A stretch of 64,000 nucleotides of DNA from Elusimicrobia bacterium GWC2_64_44 (GTDB lineage Bacteria; Elusimicrobiota; Elusimicrobia; Elusimicrobiales; UBA9959). Shown here piece by piece: positions 47,888 to 56,061 of this stretch. The position numbers and the translations under genes are program-made. The stretch spans positions 165,513 to 229,512 of the forward strand of contig MGUG01000041.1 of NCBI GenBank assembly GCA_001799845.1, read 5' to 3'. How positions within the stretch are numbered: position 1 is the first letter of the stretch; every line of letters begins with the position of its first letter. The notes under the pieces were generated by a model. That model was given only the letters and a program-made list of their open reading frames with translations, did not search any database and was not told where the DNA came from.

Positions 47888-48808
47888 GTGAAAAGAATCG
47901 ACATCAAGATAGGCTTCAACTGCAATAACCTGTGCGACTTCTGCGCGCAGGGCGGCAAGCGCTCGCGGATCGGGCTCAAGAGCCTCGCCGAGATAAAGCG
48001 CACGCTGGAGCGCGCCCGGCGGGAAGGCGTGACCGGCGCCGTCTTCACCGGCGGCGAACCCACGCTGCACCCCGACCTGGTCAAGGCCGTGCGCGCCGCG
48101 CGCGCGCTGGGCTACGAGAGCGTGCAGGTGCAGACCAACGGCCGCCGCTTCGCCTACCTGGATTACTGCGCCGAGCTGAAGGCCGCCGGCGTCACCGAGA
48201 TGGGCCCGTCGCTGCACGGCTCCACGGCGGAGATCCACGAGGCGCTGACGCGCGCGCCCGGCAGCTTCCGGGAAGTGGTGCAGGGCATGGTCAACTGCAA
48301 AAAGCTCGGGATGTACGTGCTGACCAATTCCGTCATTACCTCGGTCAACTACAAAGATCTGCCGGCGCTGGCCCGGCTGCTGGTGCACCTGAAGGTGAAC
48401 CAGTTCCAGTTCGCCTACGTGCACCTGGTCGGCTCGGCCTGGGAGAACCGCAAGACCCTGGCGCCAAAAAAGACCGCGGTGCTGCCTTACCTGCGCCGCG
48501 CGCTCGACGCGGGCCTGGCCGCCGGCACCGCCTGCTATACCGAGGCCATCCCGTTCTGCCTGATGAAGGGCTACGAGGCCTGCGTGGCCGAGCGGGTGAT
48601 CCCAGAAGGCCCGGTGGCCGACGCCGATTTCTATATCGAGAGCTACGGCGACTATCGCCGCAACGAGGGCAAGGCCAAACGCACCGAATGCCGGGCCTGC
48701 CGCTGGTTCGCCGCCTGCGAGGGCCCCTGGCGCGAATACCCCGAGCTTTACGGCTGGGATGAATTCAAGCCCGTGAAAGGAAAAAAGGTCCCCGGCCCGG
48801 CCCGCTGA
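47888..48808 (+). CDS. Radical SAM enzyme A
   Basis: 306 residues from GTG 47888, chosen because the cluster motif FNCNNLCDFC (C12, C16, C19) is almost at the start and nothing upstream fits. TGAVFTGGEPTLHPDLVKAVRAARALGYESVQVQTNGRRFAY and MGPSLHGSTAEIHEALTRAPGSFREVVQGM are the SAM-binding barrel. The C-terminus TECRACRWFAACEGPWREYPELYGWDEF is a short auxiliary-cluster (twitch-like) motif shared with enzyme C. It is 20 bases after the Cys-rich gene. Substrate is unknown; peptide modification is inferred from context. Confidence 0.85.
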   Translation: MKRIDIKIGFNCNNLCDFCAQGGKRSRIGLKSLAEIKRTLERARREGVTGAVFTGGEPTLHPDLVKAVRAARALGYESVQVQTNGRRFAYLDYCAELKAAGVTEMGPSLHGSTAEIHEALTRAPGSFREVVQGMVNCKKLGMYVLTNSVITSVNYKDLPALARLLVHLKVNQFQFAYVHLVGSAWENRKTLAPKKTAVLPYLRRALDAGLAAGTACYTEAIPFCLMKGYEACVAERVIPEGPVADADFYIESYGDYRRNEGKAKRTECRACRWFAACEGPWREYPELYGWDEFKPVKGKKVPGPAR

Positions 48809-48822
48809 CCGCCGTTTTCGTT

Positions 48823-49716
48823 ATGCCCGATATCCCCGTCTGGAACAAGTGCGACAATAAGTGCGTGATGTGCACGAACGAGCCCGCTTTCGCGCTGCAG
48901 GCCGCGTCGCATTACGGGCTGAAGAGCCAGATCGGCAAGCTGGAGCGCTGGCTCAAGGGGCTGGCCCCCGTCTACCTCAAGAACGCTGGCCGCGCGGAGT
49001 TCGTCAGCCTCACCGGCGGCGAGCCGACGCTGCACCCGGACTTTTTCAAGCTGCTCGCCTATTTCCGGCGCCGCTTGCCCGGCGTGCCCATCACGCTGCT
49101 GTCCAACGGGCGCCGTTTCGGGAACCGGGCCTTCGCCGAGAAGTTCAGCGCCGCCGCGCGGCCGCCGTTCTCCCTGGCGGTGGCGCTGCACGGGCCGACC
49201 GCCGGGATCCACGACGGGATCAGCGGGGTCCGCGGCAGCTTCGCGCAGACGGTGCGCGGCTTCAAGAACCTGCTCTCGCTGCCGGGCGCGCCGTTCCTGG
49301 AGATCCGGCTGGTGCTGCATAAGAAAAATGTCGCGGCGCTGGACCGCACGCTGCGCTTCCTCCTGAAGACTTTCCCGAACACCTCCGCCTACCGCGTCAC
49401 CGCCATCCATTACGAGATCGAGGGGATGTCGCTGGCGAACCACCGCAAGGTGGCGCTTAAGCTCTCCGCCTCGGCGGCCAAATTGGGCGCGTGCCTGCCG
49501 CTGATAGGACAATTCCGCGATTTCCGCCTTTACCATTTCCCGCTCTGCGTCCTGCGCAAAGAGCTGCGGCCGCTGTGCTGGATCACGCTGCCGCCGGAAG
49601 ACAGGCTTTACCCGGCGCATAAGTGCGGCCGCTGTACGGCGCGCGCCAAATGCCTCGGCCTGATGGCCGAGTACGCGAAGTTCTTCGGCGACAAGGAGCT
49701 GAAGGCCCTGAAATGA
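48823..49716 (+). CDS. Radical SAM enzyme B
   Basis: 297 residues with CDNKCVMC (C10, C14, C17), EFVSLTGGEPTLHPDFFKLLAYFRRRLPGVPITLLSNGRRF and VALHGPTAGIHDGISGVRGSFAQTVRGFKNLL. The C-terminus has scattered cysteines (FPLCVLRKELRPLCWITL, CGRCTARAKCLGLMAEYAKFFGDKEL) that can bind an auxiliary cluster. The radical SAM motif is so close to the N-terminus that the ATG at 48823 must be near the true start. The end overlaps the A24 peptidase start (ATGA). This tight coupling of a radical SAM enzyme to a membrane protease is unusual. Confidence 0.85.
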   Translation: MPDIPVWNKCDNKCVMCTNEPAFALQAASHYGLKSQIGKLERWLKGLAPVYLKNAGRAEFVSLTGGEPTLHPDFFKLLAYFRRRLPGVPITLLSNGRRFGNRAFAEKFSAAARPPFSLAVALHGPTAGIHDGISGVRGSFAQTVRGFKNLLSLPGAPFLEIRLVLHKKNVAALDRTLRFLLKTFPNTSAYRVTAIHYEIEGMSLANHRKVALKLSASAAKLGACLPLIGQFRDFRLYHFPLCVLRKELRPLCWITLPPEDRLYPAHKCGRCTARAKCLGLMAEYAKFFGDKELKALK

Positions 49717-50864
49717 AGAACCTTTCGCTGATCTTCCTCGCCGCGTTCACCGCCTGGGCCCTGCCGGTGGTCAGCCGCGACCTGGCCACGCGCAAGATCC
49801 CGAACGCCAGCCTGGTGAACGGCGTGAAGCTGCTGGCGCTGACGCTGGCCGTCTTCGCGGGCTATACCGCGTTCGGCTACGCCGGGCGCGCGGACAGCTT
49901 TCTCAACGCCTCGTTCTACTGGCTGTTCTGCCTGCATCTGTTCTGGGCGGTCCTCGCCGGGATCATACTCTGGTACGCGGAGATCTGGCCCGCCGGCGAC
50001 GCCAAGTTCTTCATGCTCGTGGCCGCCGCGCTGCCGCTGGCCAACCCGTACCTGAAGAACTTCCCCGGCTTCCTCTTCCTCAGCCTGCTGATCAACATCT
50101 TCGTCGCCGCCGCGTTCTGGGCTGTGGGCAGCCACATCGCCTCGGGCTTCGCCTCGGCCTCGCCTTCGGACTTCTTCGCCGAGATGGGGCGCGACATGAA
50201 GAAGCGCTTCGCCGACCTGTCGGCGGGCAAGAGCGGCGCCATGCTCGCCGTCTACGCGCTGAACCTGGGCTTTTTGTTCCTGGTGCAGCAGGTGATCTCG
50301 CTGGAGGCGCGCGGCTTCGTGGGGCGCTTTTTCTCCCGCGCCGACCTGCTGTTCTTCTTCCTCTTCATCCTCTGGGACAAGGTAGGCGAGGTGTTCAGCA
50401 GCCGGCGCTGGATCCTTATCAGCGGCGCCTGCTACGTGCTCTATTTCTTCCTCGGCTACTTCCTCTTCCGCGAGCGGCTGTGGCTGCTGCTCGGCGCCGC
50501 CGGGACCAATGTGCTGAAGTTCGGCCTGATCCTCTTCGTCGGCCGCTTCATGCTGGAGTTCCTGATGGAGCGCAAGGACACGGTCTACCTGACGCCGGCG
50601 GAGCTGGAGCCGGGCACGGTGCTCTCCTCCAAGTCGGCGCGCGAGTTCAAGGCCAACCCCGCCTTCGAGGGGCTGTTCGAGGACTGTTTCAAGGACGGGC
50701 TGACCGAGGAGCAGATCTCTGCCCTGCGGGAGTGGCTCAAGAAACTGCCGATGCACGACCCGCGGGTAGAGGCCGTGCGCGGCCGCCCGTTCGCGCTGTG
50801 GATCTTCGCCGGGGCGGCGCTGCTGCTGGCGTTGGACCGCAACATAGCGGGGCTGCTCAAATGA
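49713..50864 (+). CDS. A24-type (prepilin peptidase-like) membrane protease
   Basis: 383 residues from ATG 49713, inside the stop of the preceding gene. The aspartyl pair of prepilin/preflagellin peptidases is present: D23 in VVSRDLATRKIPNASL and D96 in the GxGD-like WPAGDAKFFMLVAAALPL. The core (~1-150) has the hydrophobic spacing of the family. A second half of about four helices plus a C-terminal cytosolic-looking stretch (TVYLTPAELEPGTVLSSKSAREFKANPAF...PMHDPRVEAVRGRPFALW) is extra. TadV/PilD/FlaK-type enzymes cut leader peptides of pilin-like exports. Inside a radical SAM operon it could release the leader of a modified precursor; that is inference. Confidence 0.75.
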   Translation: MKNLSLIFLAAFTAWALPVVSRDLATRKIPNASLVNGVKLLALTLAVFAGYTAFGYAGRADSFLNASFYWLFCLHLFWAVLAGIILWYAEIWPAGDAKFFMLVAAALPLANPYLKNFPGFLFLSLLINIFVAAAFWAVGSHIASGFASASPSDFFAEMGRDMKKRFADLSAGKSGAMLAVYALNLGFLFLVQQVISLEARGFVGRFFSRADLLFFFLFILWDKVGEVFSSRRWILISGACYVLYFFLGYFLFRERLWLLLGAAGTNVLKFGLILFVGRFMLEFLMERKDTVYLTPAELEPGTVLSSKSAREFKANPAFEGLFEDCFKDGLTEEQISALREWLKKLPMHDPRVEAVRGRPFALWIFAGAALLLALDRNIAGLLK

Positions 50865-51787
50865 ACGACAAGAAGCTGAAGGTCGTGCTGTTCACGGGCT
50901 ACGCCTGCAACAATAACTGCGCTTTCTGCATAGACGCCGACAAGCGCGCGCTGCCGCAGAAGACCACCGCGGAGCTGCTGCGCGAGGCCGCCCGGGCCAA
51001 AGGCAAGGGCGCCTATATCCTGGAGATCATCGGCGGCGAGGCCACCATCCGCCCCGACTTCAGCCGCGTCGTGGCGGCCGCCAAGAAGCTCGGCATCCCG
51101 CAGGTGGCCTGCGCCACCAACGGCCGCCTGTTCGCCGACCCGGCCGCGGCGCGCCGCATAGTGCGCTCGGGCATCGACGCGCTGGTCTTCTCGGTGCACG
51201 GCCCCGACGCCAGGACGCACGACGCGCTTACGCGGGCGCCGGGCAGTTTCGCCCAGCTCAGGAAAGGGCTCGCCAACCTGCGCGCCCTGGGCTTCAAAAA
51301 GATCAGCGGCAATACCACCGTGGTGAAAGGCAACCTGGCGGCGCTCCCCGCGATAGCGAAGTTCTACATAAAGAACCGCATCCCCAACGTGGAGTTCATC
51401 TTCGTCGACCCCAATTACGGCGGCGCGAAGAACGATTTCAAGGGGCTGGTGCCGCGCATTTCGAAGGCCGCCCCGCTGATGCGCCGCGCGCTCGCGCTGG
51501 GCCGGGCCGCCGGCTACCCCGGCTGGAAGGCCCGCTACGTGCCGCTGTGCTATTTCAAGGACTGCCTCGGGCAGATCAGCGAGATCAACGAGCGCGAGCA
51601 GTTCCTGACGGAGCACTGGGCTCCCGACTTCGTGAACCGCGACGCCATCGGCTCGCGCGCGGCCGTCGGGCGCCGGCGCACGGCCCGCTGCCGCGGCTGC
51701 CTGCTCTACGGCGCCTGCGAGGGTATCTGGACCGAGTACCTGAAGCAGTACGGCGACGCCGAGCTGAAGCCGGTGAGGAAGCTATGA
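50861..51787 (+). CDS. Radical SAM enzyme C
   Basis: 308 residues from ATG 50861, overlapping the A24 gene by four bases. CNNNCAFC gives C16, C20, C23. ILEIIGGEATIRPDFSRVVAAAKKLGIPQVACATNGRLF replaces the usual GGEP with GGEA, a conservative change also found in functional relatives. ALVFSVHGPDARTHDALTRAPGSFAQLRKGLANLRALGFKKISGNTTVVKGN follows. The C-terminus CRGCLLYGACEGIWTEYLKQYGDAEL parallels that of enzyme A, so A and C may be duplicated paralogues with related auxiliary clusters. Confidence 0.85.
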   Translation: MNDKKLKVVLFTGYACNNNCAFCIDADKRALPQKTTAELLREAARAKGKGAYILEIIGGEATIRPDFSRVVAAAKKLGIPQVACATNGRLFADPAAARRIVRSGIDALVFSVHGPDARTHDALTRAPGSFAQLRKGLANLRALGFKKISGNTTVVKGNLAALPAIAKFYIKNRIPNVEFIFVDPNYGGAKNDFKGLVPRISKAAPLMRRALALGRAAGYPGWKARYVPLCYFKDCLGQISEINEREQFLTEHWAPDFVNRDAIGSRAAVGRRRTARCRGCLLYGACEGIWTEYLKQYGDAELKPVRKL

Positions 51788-52977
51788 AGAAGGACACGCT
51801 GGGCAAGTGCTACGAGCTGATCCTCAACTATAACTGCAATGCCCGCTGCCGCTTCTGCTCGCAGGGGGATTTCGACAAGTCGCTCAACGCCCCGTTCGAC
51901 GCCGTCGCCCGGAACATCTATTCCGCCTACCGCGACGGCTACCGCCGCCTCGGCCTGACCGGCGGCGAGCCGCTGGTGCGGCCGGACATCCTCAAGGTGA
52001 TAGCCCTCGGCAAGTCCGTCGGCTTCCGCTTCATCCGGGTGCAGACCAACGGCATCAAACTGGCGGACGCGGCCTTCTGCCGCGCGCTCGCCCGGGCCGG
52101 CCTGACCTTCTGTAAATTCTCTTTCACCACCGACAGGGCCAAAGACCACGACGCGCTGGTGGGCGTGCCGGGCGCGCTGAAGGCGGCGCTCGCGGGGCTC
52201 GGCCACCTGCGCAAGCTCAAGATCCGCCTCGGCACCAACATTCTGGTCAACCGGCTCAACTACAAGCGGCTGCCGGAGATAATCGGGTTCTACCTGGACC
52301 GCGGCATCACCAACTTCGTCATCATCTACCCGGTCTACAACGGCGCGATGGCCGCCAACGCCAAAAAGCTGGGCGTCAGCCTGGCCGACTGCGAGCCGTA
52401 TTTCGACGCGGCCGTGAGGAAGATGGAGGCCGCCGGCCTGCCTGGGGAGATCCTGTTCCTGAACACGCCGCCGTGCTTCCTGAGGGGCCGCGAGAAACTG
52501 GCCATCGGCCTGGACCTGTTCAACACCCTGGTCACCGATCCCGCGGGCGGCCGCACCGACCTGGACGCCAACGCCGACGCGGCCAAGGTGAAGGGCCCGC
52601 CTTGCCGGGCCTGCGCGCTGAGCGCCCGCTGCCGCGGCGCCGACGCGCAGTACATTCGGAACTTCGGCTGGGCCGGCTTCGTTCCTCTCGGCAAGCCGTC
52701 AGCGGCCCCCGCCGCCGCCGCGGCCGGGCGCGTCTATTTTTCCGACAACGAGAAATGCCTGCTCGAGATCCTGCGCCGCAAGCCGGGCGCCTCCACGCGG
52801 GAAGTGCTGGCCCTGTCCAGGGACATCGTGCTCTGCCGCGACTGCTCCGACGGCAACTCGGTGCTGGCCGCGGCCTCCGGCCTGGCCGCCAAGGGGCTGG
52901 TGAAAAGCTCTTTCGCCCGCGGGGTGTACCGCTGGTCGCTGGCCAGGCCGTACGCGCAGGTCAAGAAGCTCCTGTAG
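51784..52977 (+). CDS. Radical SAM enzyme D with C-terminal winged-helix-like tail
   Basis: 397 residues. CNARCRFC gives C18, C22, C25. RLGLTGGEPLVRPDILKVIALGKSVGFRFIRVQTNGIKL and FSFTTDRAKDHDALVGVPGAL follow, with CRACALSARCRGADAQYIRNFGWAGFVPL as the auxiliary region (~285-315). After an Ala-rich linker (~320-335) comes DNEKCLLEILRRKPGASTREVLALSRDIVLC...AASGLAAKGLVKSSFARGVYRWSL, which reads as a winged helix-turn-helix domain. That tail could bind a peptide, RNA or DNA, or the HxsD-like subunits. The gene starts by ATGA overlap with enzyme C. Confidence 0.82.
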   Translation: MKKDTLGKCYELILNYNCNARCRFCSQGDFDKSLNAPFDAVARNIYSAYRDGYRRLGLTGGEPLVRPDILKVIALGKSVGFRFIRVQTNGIKLADAAFCRALARAGLTFCKFSFTTDRAKDHDALVGVPGALKAALAGLGHLRKLKIRLGTNILVNRLNYKRLPEIIGFYLDRGITNFVIIYPVYNGAMAANAKKLGVSLADCEPYFDAAVRKMEAAGLPGEILFLNTPPCFLRGREKLAIGLDLFNTLVTDPAGGRTDLDANADAAKVKGPPCRACALSARCRGADAQYIRNFGWAGFVPLGKPSAAPAAAAAGRVYFSDNEKCLLEILRRKPGASTREVLALSRDIVLCRDCSDGNSVLAAASGLAAKGLVKSSFARGVYRWSLARPYAQVKKLL

Positions 52978-52983
52978 CCGCCT

Positions 52984-53925
52984 ATGCCGCTGCTCAAACT
53001 GAAAAAACCTTTCGGCCGGCTGATCGCCCTGCGCGACTACGACCCCGGCCTCTCGGACCTGGCCGCCCTGCTGATAGGGGTTAAGCCCGTGCTCTACACC
53101 GACTTCGAGCCCGGCAACTGGGATTACCTCCGCGTGCTTTGCGCCGAGCTGAAGCTCCATTATGTCCTCCCGGAAGAGCTTTACGGCTCGAAAGGTTTTA
53201 AAGCCGTGAGATCTTCCGGCAAGCGTATGCTGCTGATAGGGCGCCGCCTGAAGGATGTAAAGCTCGCGGCCGAGAGCTGGCACCGCTCGCCGACGGACCC
53301 GGCCTGGGGCGTGCTGCTGGGCTACCCCGAGTGCTGCGTGAAGGCTTATATCGCCTGGCGCGCCGTGGCGGAGGCCACCGACCTGGTGGATTTTACTTTC
53401 GCCAATACCGCGGACACGGAGCGGCTGGACTTCACGCTCAACAACGTCTTCAACTATTTTTCCCGCCTGACGGGAACGCCCGCCGACAGGACCGCCTTCG
53501 ACCGCCTGCGCGCGCGCAATAAGGGCCTGGACATCGCGTCGCTGCAGGTTATCAGCTGGCATCCCTGCTCCTATAACTGCGCCCCCAGCGCGAAGCTGGG
53601 GCGGGAGATCTTTGGTTTCTTGGAGGAGTACCTGCCGGCCCGGGCCCTGCAGCTGAAAGAAACTCTCGCGCGCCCCCTGCTGTTCAGCGGGAAGTACAGC
53701 TACGCCGTGCTGAACGGCGCCGCCGCCGGCGGCACGGCGCGCTACAGCGGCCTGCTGCCGCCGCGCTCGCTGCTGCCCGCGCCCGCCGTCAAAACGCTGG
53801 AGCGCTGCGGCCGGCTGTCCGCGGCCGGCGGCGCCGCGCTGGCCTGGCGCGTCAGCGGCGGTCAGCGTGAGAAAGTGCCGGGGCGCCACGAGCTCCTGAA
53901 TTTTACGGCGAAAGCGAGAGGCTGA
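52984..53925 (+). CDS. DUF483-like protein of the radical SAM locus
   Basis: 313 residues, six bases after enzyme D. Motifs GVLLGYPECCVKAYIAWRAVAE and DIASLQVISWHPCSYNCAPSAKLGREIFGFLEEYLP, with a paired-cysteine CC and a CX4C, resemble DUF483, a small family seen mostly in archaea and near radical SAM genes. No catalytic residue pattern beyond the cysteines is visible and there is no membrane segment. The conserved cysteines could hold a metal or cluster, or accept modified peptide. This is the last gene of the first transcription unit; a new -10 box follows. The DUF483 match is by eye. Confidence 0.55.
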   Translation: MPLLKLKKPFGRLIALRDYDPGLSDLAALLIGVKPVLYTDFEPGNWDYLRVLCAELKLHYVLPEELYGSKGFKAVRSSGKRMLLIGRRLKDVKLAAESWHRSPTDPAWGVLLGYPECCVKAYIAWRAVAEATDLVDFTFANTADTERLDFTLNNVFNYFSRLTGTPADRTAFDRLRARNKGLDIASLQVISWHPCSYNCAPSAKLGREIFGFLEEYLPARALQLKETLARPLLFSGKYSYAVLNGAAAGGTARYSGLLPPRSLLPAPAVKTLERCGRLSAAGGAALAWRVSGGQREKVPGRHELLNFTAKARG

Positions 53926-53940
53926 GAGCGGGATGTTTTC

Positions 53941-53946
53941 TACAAT
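53941..53946 (+). promoter_or_regulatory. -10 box for a leaderless transcript
   Basis: TACAAT six bases before the ATG at 53953, so transcription would start at or next to the start codon. The -35 region (near 53918-53923) is weak. No Shine-Dalgarno is present. Confidence 0.5.
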
Positions 53947-53952
53947 GACCTT

Positions 53953-54798
53953 ATGGCGCTGATCCACTTATTCCGCCGCTGCAACCAGCGCTGCGTTTTC
54001 TGTTCCTACCCGGCCGAGGAGGGGGGGGACCCCGCCCCTTCGCTGAAAGCCTGGCTGAAGGAAATAGCCGCCATGCCCCCCGGGCTGGTGCAGCTCTCCG
54101 GCGGCGAGCCGCTGCTGGCCGGCGCGGAGAACCTGCGGCTGCTGCTGGCCGCAGTAAAGAAGCTGGGGCGCCGGGCGGAGCTGCAGACCAACGCGCTGGC
54201 CGCCGCGGACCTGCCGGCCGCCGACCTGGCCGCCATCGGCAAGGCCTTGGCTGCCGCCCGCGGCTATTTTAACGTGAATTTTCCCGCGGCCACTCCCGCG
54301 CTGGACCTGAAGATAACGCGCGCGCGCGGCGGGTTCAGGCGGCGTACCGCCGGGGTGCGGCGGCTGATAGCGGCCGGCGCGCCGGTGCGCCTGACGCACG
54401 TGATCACCGCGCAGAACTACAAGCAGCTGCCCGCTTTCGCCGCTTTCGTCGCCCGGGAGCTGCCGGGCGTCGCGTGGGTGCAGTTCAGCTACATCAAGGG
54501 CATAGGCCGCGCGGCCGGAAAAAAACACCTGCCGCGCTACGCCGCCGTGCGCCCCCCGCTGCTGGAGGCCCTGGAGATCTGCCGCCGCGGCGGGCTGCGC
54601 TGCGAGGTGGACCATATCCCGCCGTGCTTCCTCGGCGAATTTTTCCGGCTCAATGTGGATATTGTTAAAATGAGGGAGGGGCGCGCCGGCCCGCATCTGC
54701 AGGAAAAGGCCCGCGTGCCGGCCTGCGGCGGCTGCCGGTTCCTCAAGCTCTGCCCCGGCCCGCGCAAGGACTATATCGCGGTACACAAGACCTTATGA
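53953..54798 (+). CDS. Radical SAM enzyme E
   Basis: 281 residues with CNQRCVFC (C10, C14, C17), LVQLSGGEPLLAGAENLRLLLAAVKKLGRRAELQTNAL and RARGGFRRRTAGVRRLIAAGAPVRLTHVITAQNYKQL. Cysteines CEVDHIPPCFLGEFF and ACGGCRFLKLCPGPRKDYI at the C-terminus could bind one auxiliary cluster. It is the smallest enzyme of the set. It opens a second unit with the cysteine desulfurase, whose ATG lies in its stop (ATGA). Pairing with a sulfur donor suggests a sulfur-insertion reaction or cluster supply. Confidence 0.83.
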   Translation: MALIHLFRRCNQRCVFCSYPAEEGGDPAPSLKAWLKEIAAMPPGLVQLSGGEPLLAGAENLRLLLAAVKKLGRRAELQTNALAAADLPAADLAAIGKALAAARGYFNVNFPAATPALDLKITRARGGFRRRTAGVRRLIAAGAPVRLTHVITAQNYKQLPAFAAFVARELPGVAWVQFSYIKGIGRAAGKKHLPRYAAVRPPLLEALEICRRGGLRCEVDHIPPCFLGEFFRLNVDIVKMREGRAGPHLQEKARVPACGGCRFLKLCPGPRKDYIAVHKTL

Positions 54799-56057
54799 AC
54801 AAGAACCTCGCCGCGCTTAAAAAAGAATTCCCGACGCTGAACGAGCGCTTCGGCGGCCGCCGGCTGGTCTACCTCGACAGCGCCTGCACGGTGCTGAAGC
54901 TGCGCTGCGCCGCCGACGCGCAGCGCCGGCACCTGCTGCTGCTGGGCGGCTGCGGCGGCAAGCGGTCCATGCACTCGCTGGCCTCCGCGATGGAAGAGGA
55001 TTTTTTCGCGGCGCGCTCCGCCGTGGCGGGCTTCATGGGCGCCGGCTCTCCGGAAGAGGTGATCTTCACGGCCGGCGTCACCGACGCCGCCAACCTGCTG
55101 GCCAACTCCTTCCCCTTCACGCCGCGGCGCAACGAGGTGGTGCTGTCCCCGCTGGAGCATAACGCCGTCTTCCTGCCTTTCGAGCGCCTGGCCTCGGCGG
55201 GGCGCATCAAGCTGCGCGTGGCGCCGCTGAAGGATTTCCGCACCAACCTCGGCGGCCTGGCCAGGCTGGTAGGTCCTAAGACCGCGCTGGTCTGCGTGAC
55301 CCACGCCCCCAACGTCTTCGGGGGCACGGAGGACGTGCGGAGCGCCGCCGCCATCGCCCACGCGGCGGGTGCTTACCTGTTCTGCGACGACGCGCAGTAC
55401 GCCCCGTCGCACGGCGGCTGCGGCGCGCCAGAGGGCGCCGACGCCTGCGCCTTCTCGGGCCACAAGCTGGGCGCGCCCTATTTTACCGGCGCGCTCTGCG
55501 TAAAGCGCCCGCTGCTGGAGCGCCTGCGCCCGTGGCGCGTGGGCGGCGGCACCGTGGCCGAAGTCACCCGCGCGGCCGGGCGCTACCGCGCCGGCTACCT
55601 GGGCGGCTACCAGGGCTTCGAGGCTGGCGTGCAGAACTATTCCGGCGCCGCCGGGCTGGCCGCCGCGCTGGCGCGGCTGAACCGCGCCGGCTTCCCGGCC
55701 ATCCGCGCCCATGTCTCCTCGCTGGTAACGGCCGCCCTGAAAGAGCTCGAAGGAGTGAAAGGCGTGCGCGTGCTCGGGCGCCGCGCCGACATCCCCGGCG
55801 GCTCTCTGATCTCGCTCGCGCCGGCGGCCAAAGGCTTTTCGGTGCCGGACTTCGGCCTGTTCCTTAACGACGGCGTGAAGGGCAGCCTGATCGCTGTGCG
55901 CACCGGCCGCCATTGCGCCGACCTGGCCTGCCTGAACTCGGGCTACGGCGAGACCATACGCATCTCTTTCTACGCTTACAACACCCTCGAAGACGTGAAG
56001 CGCTTCGCGGAGGCCCTCGGCAATTACGTCTCGCTGGCCTGCCGCGGGCCCCGCTAG
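54795..56057 (+). CDS. SufS-like cysteine desulfurase (class V aminotransferase)
   Basis: 420 residues. The PLP lysine is K224 in ACAFSGHKLGAPYFTG. The aldehyde-binding pattern SPLEHNAVFLPFERL, CDDAQYAPSHGG and the GGGTV loop match group II desulfurases. VRTGRHCADL places the active cysteine C374 exactly where SufS has RTGHHCA. These enzymes move sulfur (or selenium) from cysteine to an acceptor. Overlap with radical SAM enzyme E suggests it feeds sulfur to enzymes of this locus rather than to general cluster assembly; no sufBCD genes are nearby. CsdA-like or selenocysteine lyase activity cannot be excluded. Confidence 0.82.
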   Translation: MNKNLAALKKEFPTLNERFGGRRLVYLDSACTVLKLRCAADAQRRHLLLLGGCGGKRSMHSLASAMEEDFFAARSAVAGFMGAGSPEEVIFTAGVTDAANLLANSFPFTPRRNEVVLSPLEHNAVFLPFERLASAGRIKLRVAPLKDFRTNLGGLARLVGPKTALVCVTHAPNVFGGTEDVRSAAAIAHAAGAYLFCDDAQYAPSHGGCGAPEGADACAFSGHKLGAPYFTGALCVKRPLLERLRPWRVGGGTVAEVTRAAGRYRAGYLGGYQGFEAGVQNYSGAAGLAAALARLNRAGFPAIRAHVSSLVTAALKELEGVKGVRVLGRRADIPGGSLISLAPAAKGFSVPDFGLFLNDGVKGSLIAVRTGRHCADLACLNSGYGETIRISFYAYNTLEDVKRFAEALGNYVSLACRGPR

Positions 56058-56061
56058 CCCG

